Source of the DNA: CAZIAK01 sp964537035
GTDB taxonomy: Bacteria; Planctomycetota; B15-G4
Assembly (NCBI GenBank): GCA_964537035.1
Contig: CAZIAK010000009.1
Coordinates: forward strand, 60,930-124,929
Direction: 5' to 3'
Length of the DNA stretch: 64,000 bases
This document shows positions 45,224 to 54,275 of this stretch, one piece after another; the stretch's first letter is position 1, and every line of letters begins with the position of its first letter. The position numbers were made by a program, and so were the translations under genes. The notes beneath the pieces were generated by a model. That model was not told where the DNA came from, ran no database searches, and saw nothing but the letters and a program-made list of their open reading frames with translations.

Positions 45224-46465
45224 ATGAAGACACTGACGAAGATCCTGGTGCTCTCGCTGGCAGTGCTGGCGATCGCTGCTCCCCCCACCCTGGGTCAGAC
45301 CCTCTACGGGATGGATCCCGCCCTGACGGTGATGGAGTTCGCTGGCCCACCTGATCCGCTCAACTGCCTGTATCCGAACGGCCCCATCGTGAGCGCGTTT
45401 CCTGCCCCTGTTCCTGGCTTTCCCTGCAACGACCCCGTGGGGCTGATCAGTCCCCTTGCCGGTGACGTCGCCGTCGATCGGATCAATGACACCGTGTGGG
45501 CAGCGGACGACTTCCATATCACCGAGTACACACCTCAAGGCGTGCCGCTCAACGGGTTCAATCCGCCAACGCCCATGACGCCGGTGATGGGCCTGGGCTT
45601 CGATGCCCAGGCCAGGACGTTGTGGGTGAGCAATGGCGTGTTGATCGCCGAGGTCATGCCCCCAGCCAACTGTGTGACCACTCCGGCGGTCATCGTCAGC
45701 GGGCCCTGGCCCGTGCCTCCGCCGCTGAACCTGGTCACGGATGTCTCGGTCGATCCGCTCACAGGAACCCTTTGGGTCTGTGACATTCAGGGGCAGGTGC
45801 TCAACCTGACCAAGTTCGGTGCGCCCATCGGGCCCGTGATCAACCCGGCGATCGCCTGTGGCCTGGGCCCCTTGTTGGGCATCGCCGTGGACACGGCCAC
45901 ACCCAACCTGCTCGGCTCACCCCAGGCCCTCTACGTGACGGACGGTTTCATGGTGGCCTACGTGGACGCCATGACGGGCTTCCTGGCTCCGACCACTTTC
46001 TACACGCCGCACCCCTGTGTGCCCTTGCCGGCACCCACGGTGGGCCTGGCCTACTCCAGCCACGGCATCACCTACGGGACCACCCCTGACCCGCCAGCGA
46101 TCACCATGGTCGGGCAGGCCATTCCCGGGGGCAACATCGCCGTGACCCTGAACGGTGCCACGGCTGGCAGCGACGTCTACGTGCTGCTGAACCACAATGG
46201 ATTCGCCTTCCCGGGCTTCCTCTGCCCGCCAGCGATCCTGGGTTTCCCGGGCAGCCCGATCTACGTCGAGCCCAACCCCTACAACGCTCTGTTCCAAGGC
46301 GTCGTTTCGCCGTCGGGTTCCTTCACCGTGGCGACGGGCTTCGCGAAGACCGTGCCTCCGGGACTGGCGTTCTACCTGCAGTTCGTGGTGGACCAGACCC
46401 CGGGCATCCCCGGTGGACCCTATGCGGTGACCGAGGGGCTGGAGCTGACTCTCGGCTTGCCGTGA
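45224..46465 (+). CDS. Secreted protein, propeller-like repeats plus shared C-terminal module
   Basis: A 413-residue protein with a signal peptide (MKTLTKILVLSLAVLAIAAPPTLGQ). The middle has repeating strands of NHL/YncE-propeller character (GDVAVDRINDTVWAADD, GLGFDAQARTLWVSNG, VSVDPLTGTLWVCD). The C-terminal ~110 residues (IPGGNIAVTLNGATAGSDVYVL ... PPGLAFYLQFVVDQ) form the module also seen in the esterase, protease, CHRD and FG-GAP proteins of this window. No enzyme motif is seen. Two ATGs are adjacent; 45224 is used. Confidence 0.75.
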   Translation: MKTLTKILVLSLAVLAIAAPPTLGQTLYGMDPALTVMEFAGPPDPLNCLYPNGPIVSAFPAPVPGFPCNDPVGLISPLAGDVAVDRINDTVWAADDFHITEYTPQGVPLNGFNPPTPMTPVMGLGFDAQARTLWVSNGVLIAEVMPPANCVTTPAVIVSGPWPVPPPLNLVTDVSVDPLTGTLWVCDIQGQVLNLTKFGAPIGPVINPAIACGLGPLLGIAVDTATPNLLGSPQALYVTDGFMVAYVDAMTGFLAPTTFYTPHPCVPLPAPTVGLAYSSHGITYGTTPDPPAITMVGQAIPGGNIAVTLNGATAGSDVYVLLNHNGFAFPGFLCPPAILGFPGSPIYVEPNPYNALFQGVVSPSGSFTVATGFAKTVPPGLAFYLQFVVDQTPGIPGGPYAVTEGLELTLGLP

Positions 46466-46495
46466 GCAACTGCTGAAGGCGGCAGGGCTCGCTGT

Positions 46496-46528
46496 CAGCG
46501 GGGCACGGCATCTTGTCGTGCCCCGCTG
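46496..46528. terminator. Perfect 12-bp hairpin between convergent genes
   Basis: Arms cagcggggcacg and cgtgccccgctg are perfectly complementary around a 9-base loop. The hairpin lies between two convergent stops (46465 and 46597) and probably terminates both, without a U-tract. Confidence 0.62.
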
Positions 46529-46596
46529 CACCGCGCGGGCTCGGTGGTGAGCTGCACGTGCTGGTCGTGCGGCCCGTGTGGGCGGGCAACCTCAGC

Positions 46597-47412
46597 TCAC
46601 TGGGTCGTACCCTTGATCGAGATCGTCGAGCAGAATCCATTGGGGGCGCCAGGGTCCTTCACCCAGTACTGCACCCAGAGCATGACGCCGGGCGGTACAG
46701 CTGTGAGCACGTAGGGCAAGTTGAAGTTGCCAGCCGCGTCGGTGGCCACAGGAATGACGAAGTCGGGGTTCGGGCCGAGGATGCCACCCTTGAAGGGAGC
46801 GCGTAAAGAACTCAGGCCCAGCACCAAGAATGCCGGCGCGTTCGCCGGTGCGTTCGACAGGTCCATGGAGTTCGCAGAGTTGGACGAGAAGCCGCCCACG
46901 CAGGCGATGTCAGGGATCGCTCCCGTGGCGCAGGGGCTGCCCACGTTCCACAGCTCCCAGGGCAAGATGGCCTGGCCGCGGATCTCGCCTCCGGGGAACA
47001 TGGAGGAGTGCACGTTCACGTACGTGCCCCCGGCCAGGATCGTCGCGGCCTGCGCAGCGTTGATGGCGCCGCCGGCGAAGATGGTCCCCGACGTGCCGCC
47101 CGAGGCGTTGAGCGGCACCACGACAGGGCCGTTTGATCCCGGAAGAGCTGCATGCAGGTGGGACGTGCTCGCGTTGCCCAACAGGTTCTGATACGTCCCG
47201 TCGGCCTGAACCGTGCCCGCGCCCACGTCGAGTGTGAGCGTGACGGTGCCCGTTCCCGGCGACGCGTTGGCGGGGACCTCCTGGGCGGCATCGAGGTTGA
47301 ACGTGCCGAAGTGCACCTGCGCGGCCACGTCGGGCGCAGTCAGCGATGACAGCAGCGCCCCGGTGAGAAGCGCTGAGCGCACAGCCAGCTTGGACAAGAG
47401 TGATGGCTTCAT
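46597..47412 (-). CDS. Secreted CHRD-domain protein
   Basis: A 271-residue protein with a signal peptide (SALLTGALLSSLTAPDVAAQ). Residues ~30-135 form a CHRD domain: FNLDAAQEVPANASPGTGTV, TSHLHAALPGSNGPVV and NVHSSMFPGGEIRGQ are the classic chordin-like motifs. Bacterial CHRD proteins are extracellular and of unknown role. A segment with NSANSMDLSNAPANAPAFL begins the C-terminal module shared with other secreted proteins (ending PPGVMLWVQYWVKDPGAPNG). The ATG at 47412 starts the signal peptide. Confidence 0.87.
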   Translation of the reverse strand: MKPSLLSKLAVRSALLTGALLSSLTAPDVAAQVHFGTFNLDAAQEVPANASPGTGTVTLTLDVGAGTVQADGTYQNLLGNASTSHLHAALPGSNGPVVVPLNASGGTSGTIFAGGAINAAQAATILAGGTYVNVHSSMFPGGEIRGQAILPWELWNVGSPCATGAIPDIACVGGFSSNSANSMDLSNAPANAPAFLVLGLSSLRAPFKGGILGPNPDFVIPVATDAAGNFNLPYVLTAVPPGVMLWVQYWVKDPGAPNGFCSTISIKGTTQ

Positions 47413-47785
47413 CGTCGTAGGTTCCCAGGGAGAGTGGGGCCCGCTCCCAAGGCGCGCCCAAGGTGACTGATGGTATGCGCATGTGGCCGGAACGTGGGAA
47501 GTTGGCTGAGGCTTTTCAGTGCCACTCTCAGCCACTCGCTGAGCCACCCCTGGACCCTAGCCATGCAGTGTGATCAGGAACTTCTCGGATGATCCGAATG
47601 TCGTTTGATGCAGCGGCCCACACCACGCGCGTCGTGGTGCGCACAGATGTGCCTGCAGTCCCCGCCGCACCCTCGCGACGAACCTGGTGAAGAGTATTGG
47701 TTAGAGACTCTCCCAGCTCGGGAGACCATGGGTGCGACGTCCGTAACGAAAGTACGCTGCCATGGTTGCGCCGACGGTCAGGCCT
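47413..47785. other. Intergenic region between subtilase and CHRD genes
   Basis: About 373 bases between two leftward genes. Two perfect short hairpins are present: tctccc-agctc-gggaga (47709-47725), about 60 bases after the inferred subtilase stop, and caccacg-cgcgt-cgtggtg (47621-47639). Either may end the subtilase transcript. No gene is supported here. Confidence 0.4.
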
Positions 47786-47790
47786 TCAAG

Positions 47791-48000
47791 GGGTGCCCGC
47801 GCACTTTGTGTGGTGACGGCTCCTGACGAGTTGCCAGGTCACGCGNNNNNNNNNNNNNNNNNNNNNNNNNNNNNNNNNNNNNNNNNNNNNNNNNNNNNNN
47901 NNNNNNNNNNNNNNNNNNNNNNNNNNNNNNNNNNNNNNNNNNNNNGGGTGCCCGCGCACTTTGTGTGGTGACGGCTCCTGACGAGTTGCCAGGTCACGCG
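47791..48000. repeat. Identical 55-base sequences flanking the N gap (assembly overlap)
   Basis: Bases 47791-47845 and 47946-48000 are identical over 55 bases and sit exactly on either side of the 100-N run. This is what two overlapping contig ends look like when a scaffolder joins them with a fixed gap. It is not a biological repeat. Confidence 0.85.
47846..47945. other. 100-N scaffold gap (probably spurious)
   Basis: A run of exactly 100 N. Because the flanks repeat each other, the true gap is most likely minus 55 bases, meaning no sequence is missing. Confidence 0.9.
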
Positions 48001-50301
48001 GCCCACGGGTTGCCCCTGGTGCAACTGCACCAGCGCGACCTCATGGCGGGCCTGACGTCCTCGCAGTAGGGGCGGCAACTGGATGTGCAGTTTCAGCTCG
48101 TGCCGCTCCCTCGGAGCCAAGCGCGCCCGGCCCAGATTTGAGACGCCTGCGGGAGACAGCGTCGCTCGCCCATGACCGCAAAACGCCCCCTCGGGAAGGC
48201 TCATGCGGGAGAGCAGCCGAGGTGGGAGCTCCAGCTCGATCGTTGCCCCGCTGGGCAGGCGCACATCGACCAGGAACTCCATGTCGGCTGCCGAGGCGTC
48301 CAGCTCTGCTCCTATGATGGTGGTGGTCAGCGTCATGGCTCCGGAGGGGGGCACGGGGACCACGTTGAAGTTCCGCCAGGCCACGTTGTTCGAGCGACGG
48401 ACGTAGTCCTTGAACGCGTTGACATCCGCAAAGGCGCCCGGCGAGAACAGCGGGTCTTGGTCGTGCTCGACCGTCGCCACCATGCAGTAGTGCCCCGCGG
48501 CTGGCACCGTCGGGAAGGGGATCGCCTCCGTGACCGTGAGCGTGTCGCCCTGGGGGACGTCGACAAGGGTCGAGCCGATGAGGTTCCAGGCGGCGGGCTC
48601 GACGAGCGTGCTGGCCTGGGCGTAGTACACCGTCACCTTGGCGTCGACCACGTCCTGCCCGCCTCGGTTGCGCACGCGCACATGGAGATGGGCGTCTGTC
48701 TCTCCCTCGCCGGGTTCGTCGCTGAGGTCGACCTTGTCCTCTGTGCCGCTGCCCTCGCCGTAGGCATCGTCCGGCGTGCCGCCGGTCAGCGGCGTGGTGC
48801 GCAGGATGATGTCCGGGCTCTTCGAGAGCATGCCTGTGTGGGGACCGCCCGCATCGCCCACGTTGTCACGAATGTAGAGGTCCGGGAGCAGACCGAGTGC
48901 GCTGCCAATGTGTTGCAGGTCGGGCATGACGCCGATGATGTCCACCTCGCCGCTGGCCAGGGGCGTGTTGATCCCCGGCGTGCGGCTGCGGAGCAGGGCG
49001 CGCATCTGCAAGGGGGGCAGGTAGCCCAGGGCACCCGCTGCGCCCTTGCGCACCAGCCCCTGCACCACCAGGGCCGCGCCCGCGATCATGGCGGAGGCGG
49101 CGGATGTCCCGCCAAAACCCGAGGTGTACTCATCCTTGAAGATCGTGTCTTCGGTCAGCTTGTCCGTGCCCCAGGGAAGGGCTGAGGCCGCATACACGTC
49201 GGCGCCCCAGCCGAAGCAGTCGATACGCTTGCCCGTGCAACCCGCAGGCATGGCGGCATGACCCACAGCAGCGGTCCACTGGGACTGACCCACGAGCAGG
49301 GCGCCCGAGTCGCCGTGCAGCAGGTCCGGATAATCGTCGAGGTTCAAGCCGTCCGGATCGGTACCCGTCGTCGAAGCCCCACCGTTGCCAGCAGCCTCGA
49401 CCACGACGATGTGATTGGCCACCGCGAGCTGGATCAGATCAAAGGTCTCCTTGACCATCTCGCACGGGCCTTCTCGGCCAGCGGGGACGGTGGCGAGCGA
49501 GTCCTTGGCCTCTTTCTGGGTCTCGAGCAGCAGCACGCTGCCCACGGGCTGCTTGGCCAGCGCTTCGATCGCCTCCAGCACGGCCTTGGTTGTGTCGATC
49601 ACGCCTGAGTCCGCTCGCAGCTCGGCGGACAGAACAACGGTGGTGACGTCCGGTGCCACGCCCAGGCCGAACTTGCCGTTCTCGCGAGCCACTGCGGTCG
49701 AGAGCACCTGCGTGCCATGGGGCACGTGGAGGTCCTCCATCACACCTCCAGCCAGCAAGCTGAAGCTCACCCCGGTGAACTCTTCGTGCCCGGTGTGCCA
49801 GCCCCGCTCCAGGTCGGCCAGCACCTCGTCCTGGCCCCGGCCTCCGGCCAGTCCCCACACGCTCTCGACACCGAGGCCGACGGGAGCTGCGTCCAGGTGC
49901 AACAGGTCGGCGGCCGGCGGGGATGCCCCGTCGCTGAGGGGGGGCGGGACGATCACCGTCTCGACCGACACCTCTCGGATCGCCAGCTGTGCGAGCATGA
50001 GCTGGCGCAGCTCGTCGGCCAGGTTGTCGCTGCCAAGACCTGGAGCGCTCGCGGCCCACAGGGCACTCTCCGGCAGCTGCACCCGGAACATCGTGGTGAA
50101 CGGTGCGGGTTGATACAGCGGTGTCAGATTCTGCGCCCGCTGGACGAGGTCCTGGAGGGCCTGCAGCTCTCCGTTGTCATAGAGCGACTCGACGGTGAGC
50201 CCTGGAAACATGTCTAGCAGGACAGGCGTCAGCTCCAGTATGTCTGTGTTCGAGCGCACAGTCACAAGAGGTGGGTCACGTCGGATATGAGCCTGGGCCA
50301 T
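47946..50301 (-). CDS. Subtilisin-family (S8) serine protease; 3' end at the gap
   Basis: 785 residues reach the gap. The subtilase triad is visible: DLERGWHTGHEEF (Asp), VPHGTQVLS (His) and GTSAASAMIAGAA (Ser), with the oxyanion Asn in EAAGNGGAST. A ~130-residue N-terminal region precedes the protease, and beta-rich CARDB-like domains follow (DAHLHVRVRNRGGQDVVDAKVTV). No signal peptide is visible at MAQAHIRRDPP, so it may be cytoplasmic or exported in another way. If the duplicated gap flanks are merged, the frame ends ...KCAGTP with TGA at 47786-47788, giving 786 residues, so the gene is almost complete. Shine-Dalgarno AGGGAGAGG precedes the ATG. It diverges from a small lipoprotein gene. 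Confidence 0.87.
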
Positions 50302-50340
50302 GGTCCTCTCCCTGGAGCCGCTTGTTCACCCGTCTGAGCT

Positions 50341-50401
50341 GATCCTATATTAGCTCCCACTCACGTGGTCTCGCTCCACTCTATATCAGGGAGAAGAATC
50401 G
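50341..50401. promoter_or_regulatory. AT-rich element between divergent genes
   Basis: The motif ctatat occurs twice 36 bases apart (50345-50350 and 50381-50386) in an otherwise GC-rich 100-base divergent region. TATATC at 50382 could be a -10 for the small lipoprotein gene and TAATAT on the other strand one for the subtilase. No matching -35 is evident. Confidence 0.25.
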
Positions 50402-50920
50402 ATGCGCCTGTCATGCCCTCTGCTCTTGATGTGCTGCCTCTTCCTGCAGGCCTGCTGCTGCGCTGATTCGGTTGCGCACCGCCACGTCTGCCTGTCTCAT
50501 CCGGAGGAGCCCTTCGACATCTCTGACAGACCACCTGGACCTGGGCTCGTCTTCGGCACCGCCGACTTTGATGACGATGGTTTCGTCCTGATCAAGATCC
50601 AGGTCGAAGATCTCGCCTCAGACCCGGGTGATCAGGCCGCGATCACCGTGTGGTCAGGCAACGGCGATCGGCCAGCGGACAGCAGCACGCCGCCAGCGGG
50701 CGGCACCCAGGTCTACGCGACCGCGGGAGATGTGAAGCTGCGCCACTGGACGTCCCATCTGGCGCGCAACTACGACCCGGTCGCGGACAGCTACTGGCTC
50801 ATGGCTCATGTGGATCTCAAGACGGGCTCCTCGACCCGGCAGGACAAGTACCTGTGGTGGGCCTGGAAGCCAAGCGCCATGACCGGGCCTGACCTACCCC
50901 ACGACTTCAACCAGTACTAG
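50402..50920 (+). CDS. Small predicted lipoprotein of unknown function
   Basis: A 172-residue protein: MRLSCPLLLMCCLFLQACC is a hydrophobic signal with a lipobox-like LQAC and a cluster of Cys. The mature part is acidic and Trp-rich near the C terminus (YLWWAWKPSAM) with no domain I recognise. AGGGAGAA precedes the ATG. It is placed between the divergent subtilase gene and the convergent CHAT gene, whose stop it overlaps by four bases; this compact arrangement suggests a shared function, but that is inference. Confidence 0.65.
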   Translation: MRLSCPLLLMCCLFLQACCCADSVAHRHVCLSHPEEPFDISDRPPGPGLVFGTADFDDDGFVLIKIQVEDLASDPGDQAAITVWSGNGDRPADSSTPPAGGTQVYATAGDVKLRHWTSHLARNYDPVADSYWLMAHVDLKTGSSTRQDKYLWWAWKPSAMTGPDLPHDFNQY

Positions 50921-53900
50921 CGGGGCAGAGCCGACCAACGGTCCTGCGGAGAGGTCGCACCACTGAACAGAAAGGCCGCCCAGAAGTGCGGGTGCCCATG
51001 AAGCGGGTCCGGCCGCTCACCGGAGAGCGGCAGGCCCCGCAGTTGCCCTGCACGACGCAACGCTCGTTTTGCATGGCGCAGGGCGCGGTCAGGGGACTCG
51101 CCACGGGTGAGGGTCCCTGTGGCGAGGTTCTGCATCAGCTCGCTGGCCTGCTCATCTTGCACGGCCCACAAGGTGGCGACGACACCCCGCGCTCCCGCTG
51201 CGATGAAGGCGCTGGCCAGAGACTGCACGCCATCGCCGGTGAGCAGGCGGCCGTCGGCGGTCTGGCAAGCCGAGAGCACCACGAGTTCGGCGTCGAGTTT
51301 CAGGGCGGCGATGTCAGCCAGGCTGAACAGGCCCTGTCCCCCAGCTTCCCAGGCGAGGACCAGGCCTGAGCGCCGTGCATCCCAGCGGTCCACCTGGGCG
51401 TGGGAGGCGATGTGGAGGAGGCTGGCGGAGGGGGCCAGGGCCGCCAGCGCTTCGACGGAGGCCTCCTCGCCGAGGCGCAGCTCAAAGGAAGACGTCTTGA
51501 GTGACACGTCCCGTTGATCTTCGAGCTGCACCAGCTGAAAGAGTTCGTCCCGAGCTTGCTCGTGGTCGCTGGTGGTGAGCAGCAGGCGAGCGATGCGCAG
51601 CAGTTCATCGCGGGATTGAGGCAGCCGTTCCCAGGACCGGGCTGCCTTGCCACGGCTGGCCAGCAGGCGCGGCTCCTGTTCGGATGCGTAGCGCGGATCA
51701 CCCAGGAGCAGCGCCAGCCCGTCGTGCGGTGGGAGCGATCGGCGGCTCAGGGCCAGCAGCGCGTCGGAGGACGGAGCATAGGCCACGTCCGTGTGGTCGA
51801 TCACGAACTCCAGCTGATCGAAGCGCTCTACATTCGGTGGCGCGGACGCAACCAGGGCCTCGAAGGGCAGCCTCGCCAACTCGCCGCTGGGCACGATGAC
51901 GACGGCTCTTTTCGACAGCGCCAGCGGCGCCAGCAGAAGCTCGTGGAGTCGTCCCCCCACACGGGCGACTTGCGCAGCGGTGGACAGCGCGGACCGATTC
52001 GTGAGGCCGGCGAGAAACTCCTGCACGAGCGCCTCGATGGGTCGCCGTTCACCGAGATCGTGTAGCCGCGGGGTGGGGCCGTCACCGCCACCCTCAAGCA
52101 CGAAGGCGTAGAGGTGATCGTCGCCCACGGCGTACTCGATCAGCGTCCGCTCACCGAGCCGTGCGGCCAGGTCCTTGGCAAAGTCGACCGGGACAGTGGG
52201 AGCCGCTGACGACCCGCCCAGTGCAGTCAGCAGGGTGCGGGCCTTCCAGCGCGAAACGAGGGGCAGCGCAGCGGCGACGGAGGCCGGGTCGTGGACGCTG
52301 CGGCGCGCGGCCAGGTCTGCCGCCACGGCGCCCCAGTCTGACAGCTCTGAGAGGCGTGACCGCACCTGCCCAGCCTGGATGGCCGAGAGTGTGACGATCG
52401 CTGGACGACCGGACTCCTCCCAGGCCCGATCGAGCAGCCCATCCACGGTGGCCTCGTCCCCTTGAAGCAGGGCGGCTCGGGCGACGCCACACAGGGCGGG
52501 CAACAGCAGGTCTTGGGCGTCCTGGTCTTGCAGACTGGCCACGGCCGCTTCGGCTTGCGCGCGGGCTTGATCGGGATCGCTCAGCTTCAAGTAGGCTTCG
52601 CTCGTACCCATGAGGCTGACCGTGATCAGATACGGGTCTTCGAGGTGCGCAGCCAGATCTCTTGCCTGGAACGCCAGGGGCGCCGCCTGCTCAGGAAGGT
52701 CTTGAGAGAACAGCAGGGCAGCCTTGCCGTTGAGAGCACGCCAGCGGGCCTCGCTGGTTGCTGGAGCGGACTCCAGAGCGCTGTCATAGAGCCTCGCCGA
52801 GGCCTCCTCATCGTCTTTCAGCAGCTCGATCAGTGCGAGGTCTGAGAGCACGCCCGCCCGCTCTTCGCCCTGTGCCTGCAACGGCAACAGGCGCTCGAGG
52901 CTCTCTTGCGCGATACCGTACTCGCCCAGGGAGAAGGCCAGCGCTGAACGATTCTGCAGCAACTGGGCGTCAAAGGGCGAGGGGCTGTGAGGACGGGCCA
53001 ACGCCTGCGCGCGATCCATGAGCCCAAGCGCCTCGCCGTAACGTCCACGGATCCTCTCGACCAACCCGAGCTGGCCCAGGGCGAAGACCTGCCGCTGCCA
53101 GCTGGGCGCGGTACTGGCGGCGCGGGTCAAGAGCTCGGCGGCCCGTTCGAAGTCAGCGCGTGTCTCGAACCAACGCCCGGCTTCGAAGCTGATGGCTGCC
53201 ACTGTCCCTGGATCAATGCCCTCGTCTGTGTCGAGCGCTGCGAGCGCGTCCTCGTGCAGCTGGCGGGCCAAGGCGTGGTCGCCCTCTCCGGCAGCAGCCT
53301 GGGCCAGGCCGCTCGTGGCCATGACCCGCAGGTTGGGGTCTAGCGCTGCCTCGCGGATACGCTCATACGCAGCGCGGGCGTTGGCCCAGTCTTCGAGCGA
53401 GAGGGAGGCTTGCCCCAGGCTGTTGTCGGCGAGAGCCACGATGTCGGGGCCGAACGACGGGGCCAGCTCACGGGAGCTCAACAGCAGGTCACGGGCCTGC
53501 CCAAGTTGTAGGCCTTCTCGCTGAAGGACCACCCCGAGGAACAACCTCGCCAACCCGTGGTGTTGTTCCGCAGCCGGACGTGCTCGGCAGGCCATCAAGG
53601 CCGTGCGCGCAGCGGGCAGCTCTCGGGCGTTGAGCTGGGCGATGGCCTGGTTCAGAAACTCGACCGCCGTGCCGTCGTCCACCGCTCCCGCCAGGGCGGT
53701 CAGGTCGCCGGGACCGTCTGGTAGCTCAATGGTGTAGCGTCCTGGCTGCAGCTCGACCACCAGCCAGCCCGTGTGGCTTTGCTGATCGCCAAGCACCAGC
53801 GCGCCGTTCGATCGACACAGGGTGTAGGGCCCTGCGACGCCGATCTCGAGCCTCGCCTCGGCCACATCTTCAAGGCGCTCGCCGGGTAGCAGCAGCCCGT

Positions 53901-53964
53901 CGTCGGTAGCTCTCTCGTCTGCTGCCAGCAGAAGGGTTGCGGCGACGATGAGTCGGAGAAACAT
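50917..53964 (-). CDS. TPR-CHAT protein with intact caspase-like His/Cys
   Basis: A 1015-residue protein with a short N-terminal signal (MFLRLIVAATLLLAADE), a small beta region, TPR-like helices from ~110 to ~600, and a C-terminal CHAT domain. The domain has VVIVPSGELARLPFEALV, SLLHIASHAQVD (His near 855) and LVVLSACQTADG (Cys near 900), then GVQSLASAFIAAGARGVVATLW and HPHFWAAFLFSG, all typical of active CHAT proteases. CHAT proteins are caspase-like cysteine peptidases, in some systems activated by partner proteins. It diverges from a Ser/Thr kinase gene. Confidence 0.92.
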   Translation of the reverse strand: MFLRLIVAATLLLAADERATDDGLLLPGERLEDVAEARLEIGVAGPYTLCRSNGALVLGDQQSHTGWLVVELQPGRYTIELPDGPGDLTALAGAVDDGTAVEFLNQAIAQLNARELPAARTALMACRARPAAEQHHGLARLFLGVVLQREGLQLGQARDLLLSSRELAPSFGPDIVALADNSLGQASLSLEDWANARAAYERIREAALDPNLRVMATSGLAQAAAGEGDHALARQLHEDALAALDTDEGIDPGTVAAISFEAGRWFETRADFERAAELLTRAASTAPSWQRQVFALGQLGLVERIRGRYGEALGLMDRAQALARPHSPSPFDAQLLQNRSALAFSLGEYGIAQESLERLLPLQAQGEERAGVLSDLALIELLKDDEEASARLYDSALESAPATSEARWRALNGKAALLFSQDLPEQAAPLAFQARDLAAHLEDPYLITVSLMGTSEAYLKLSDPDQARAQAEAAVASLQDQDAQDLLLPALCGVARAALLQGDEATVDGLLDRAWEESGRPAIVTLSAIQAGQVRSRLSELSDWGAVAADLAARRSVHDPASVAAALPLVSRWKARTLLTALGGSSAAPTVPVDFAKDLAARLGERTLIEYAVGDDHLYAFVLEGGGDGPTPRLHDLGERRPIEALVQEFLAGLTNRSALSTAAQVARVGGRLHELLLAPLALSKRAVVIVPSGELARLPFEALVASAPPNVERFDQLEFVIDHTDVAYAPSSDALLALSRRSLPPHDGLALLLGDPRYASEQEPRLLASRGKAARSWERLPQSRDELLRIARLLLTTSDHEQARDELFQLVQLEDQRDVSLKTSSFELRLGEEASVEALAALAPSASLLHIASHAQVDRWDARRSGLVLAWEAGGQGLFSLADIAALKLDAELVVLSACQTADGRLLTGDGVQSLASAFIAAGARGVVATLWAVQDEQASELMQNLATGTLTRGESPDRALRHAKRALRRAGQLRGLPLSGERPDPLHGHPHFWAAFLFSGATSPQDRWSALPR

Positions 53965-54275
53965 GGTTCAGCTCCCGGTCTGTTCTGGTTCTTCGCTCAG
54001 CGGGACCCACCGAAGCTAGCACGAGCCAGCATGGGCGGGAGTGACCTGTCACCGGAAACGAGTCTGGCCGCTGTGAGAGATCAGCGGTATTTGGACCCGG
54101 TCCGATGGAACCAATCATGAGGGGAGCGCCTCCGAGCCCTGGGCAATGAGTGCAAGCCGGGCGCCGTGGCAGGGTTGGCTCTGCTTACCTGCCAGCCTGG
54201 ATTTCGAGGCAGGTTCCCGTCGGCGCCGGGCGCGATGGACTGACCCCGCAGAGTCGATCAGGTAGAGAGTTCAGC
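53965..54275. other. Intergenic region between divergent CHAT and kinase genes
   Basis: 311 bases between the CHAT start and the kinase start. The kinase frame is open upstream to 54150 but encodes nothing family-like. No promoter pair, repeat or RNA structure stands out. Confidence 0.45.

Noticed and set aside
47791..48000. Direct repeats flanking a gap as an insertion or attachment site
   Set aside because: They abut the N run exactly on both sides and merging restores the subtilase frame, which fits an assembly overlap.
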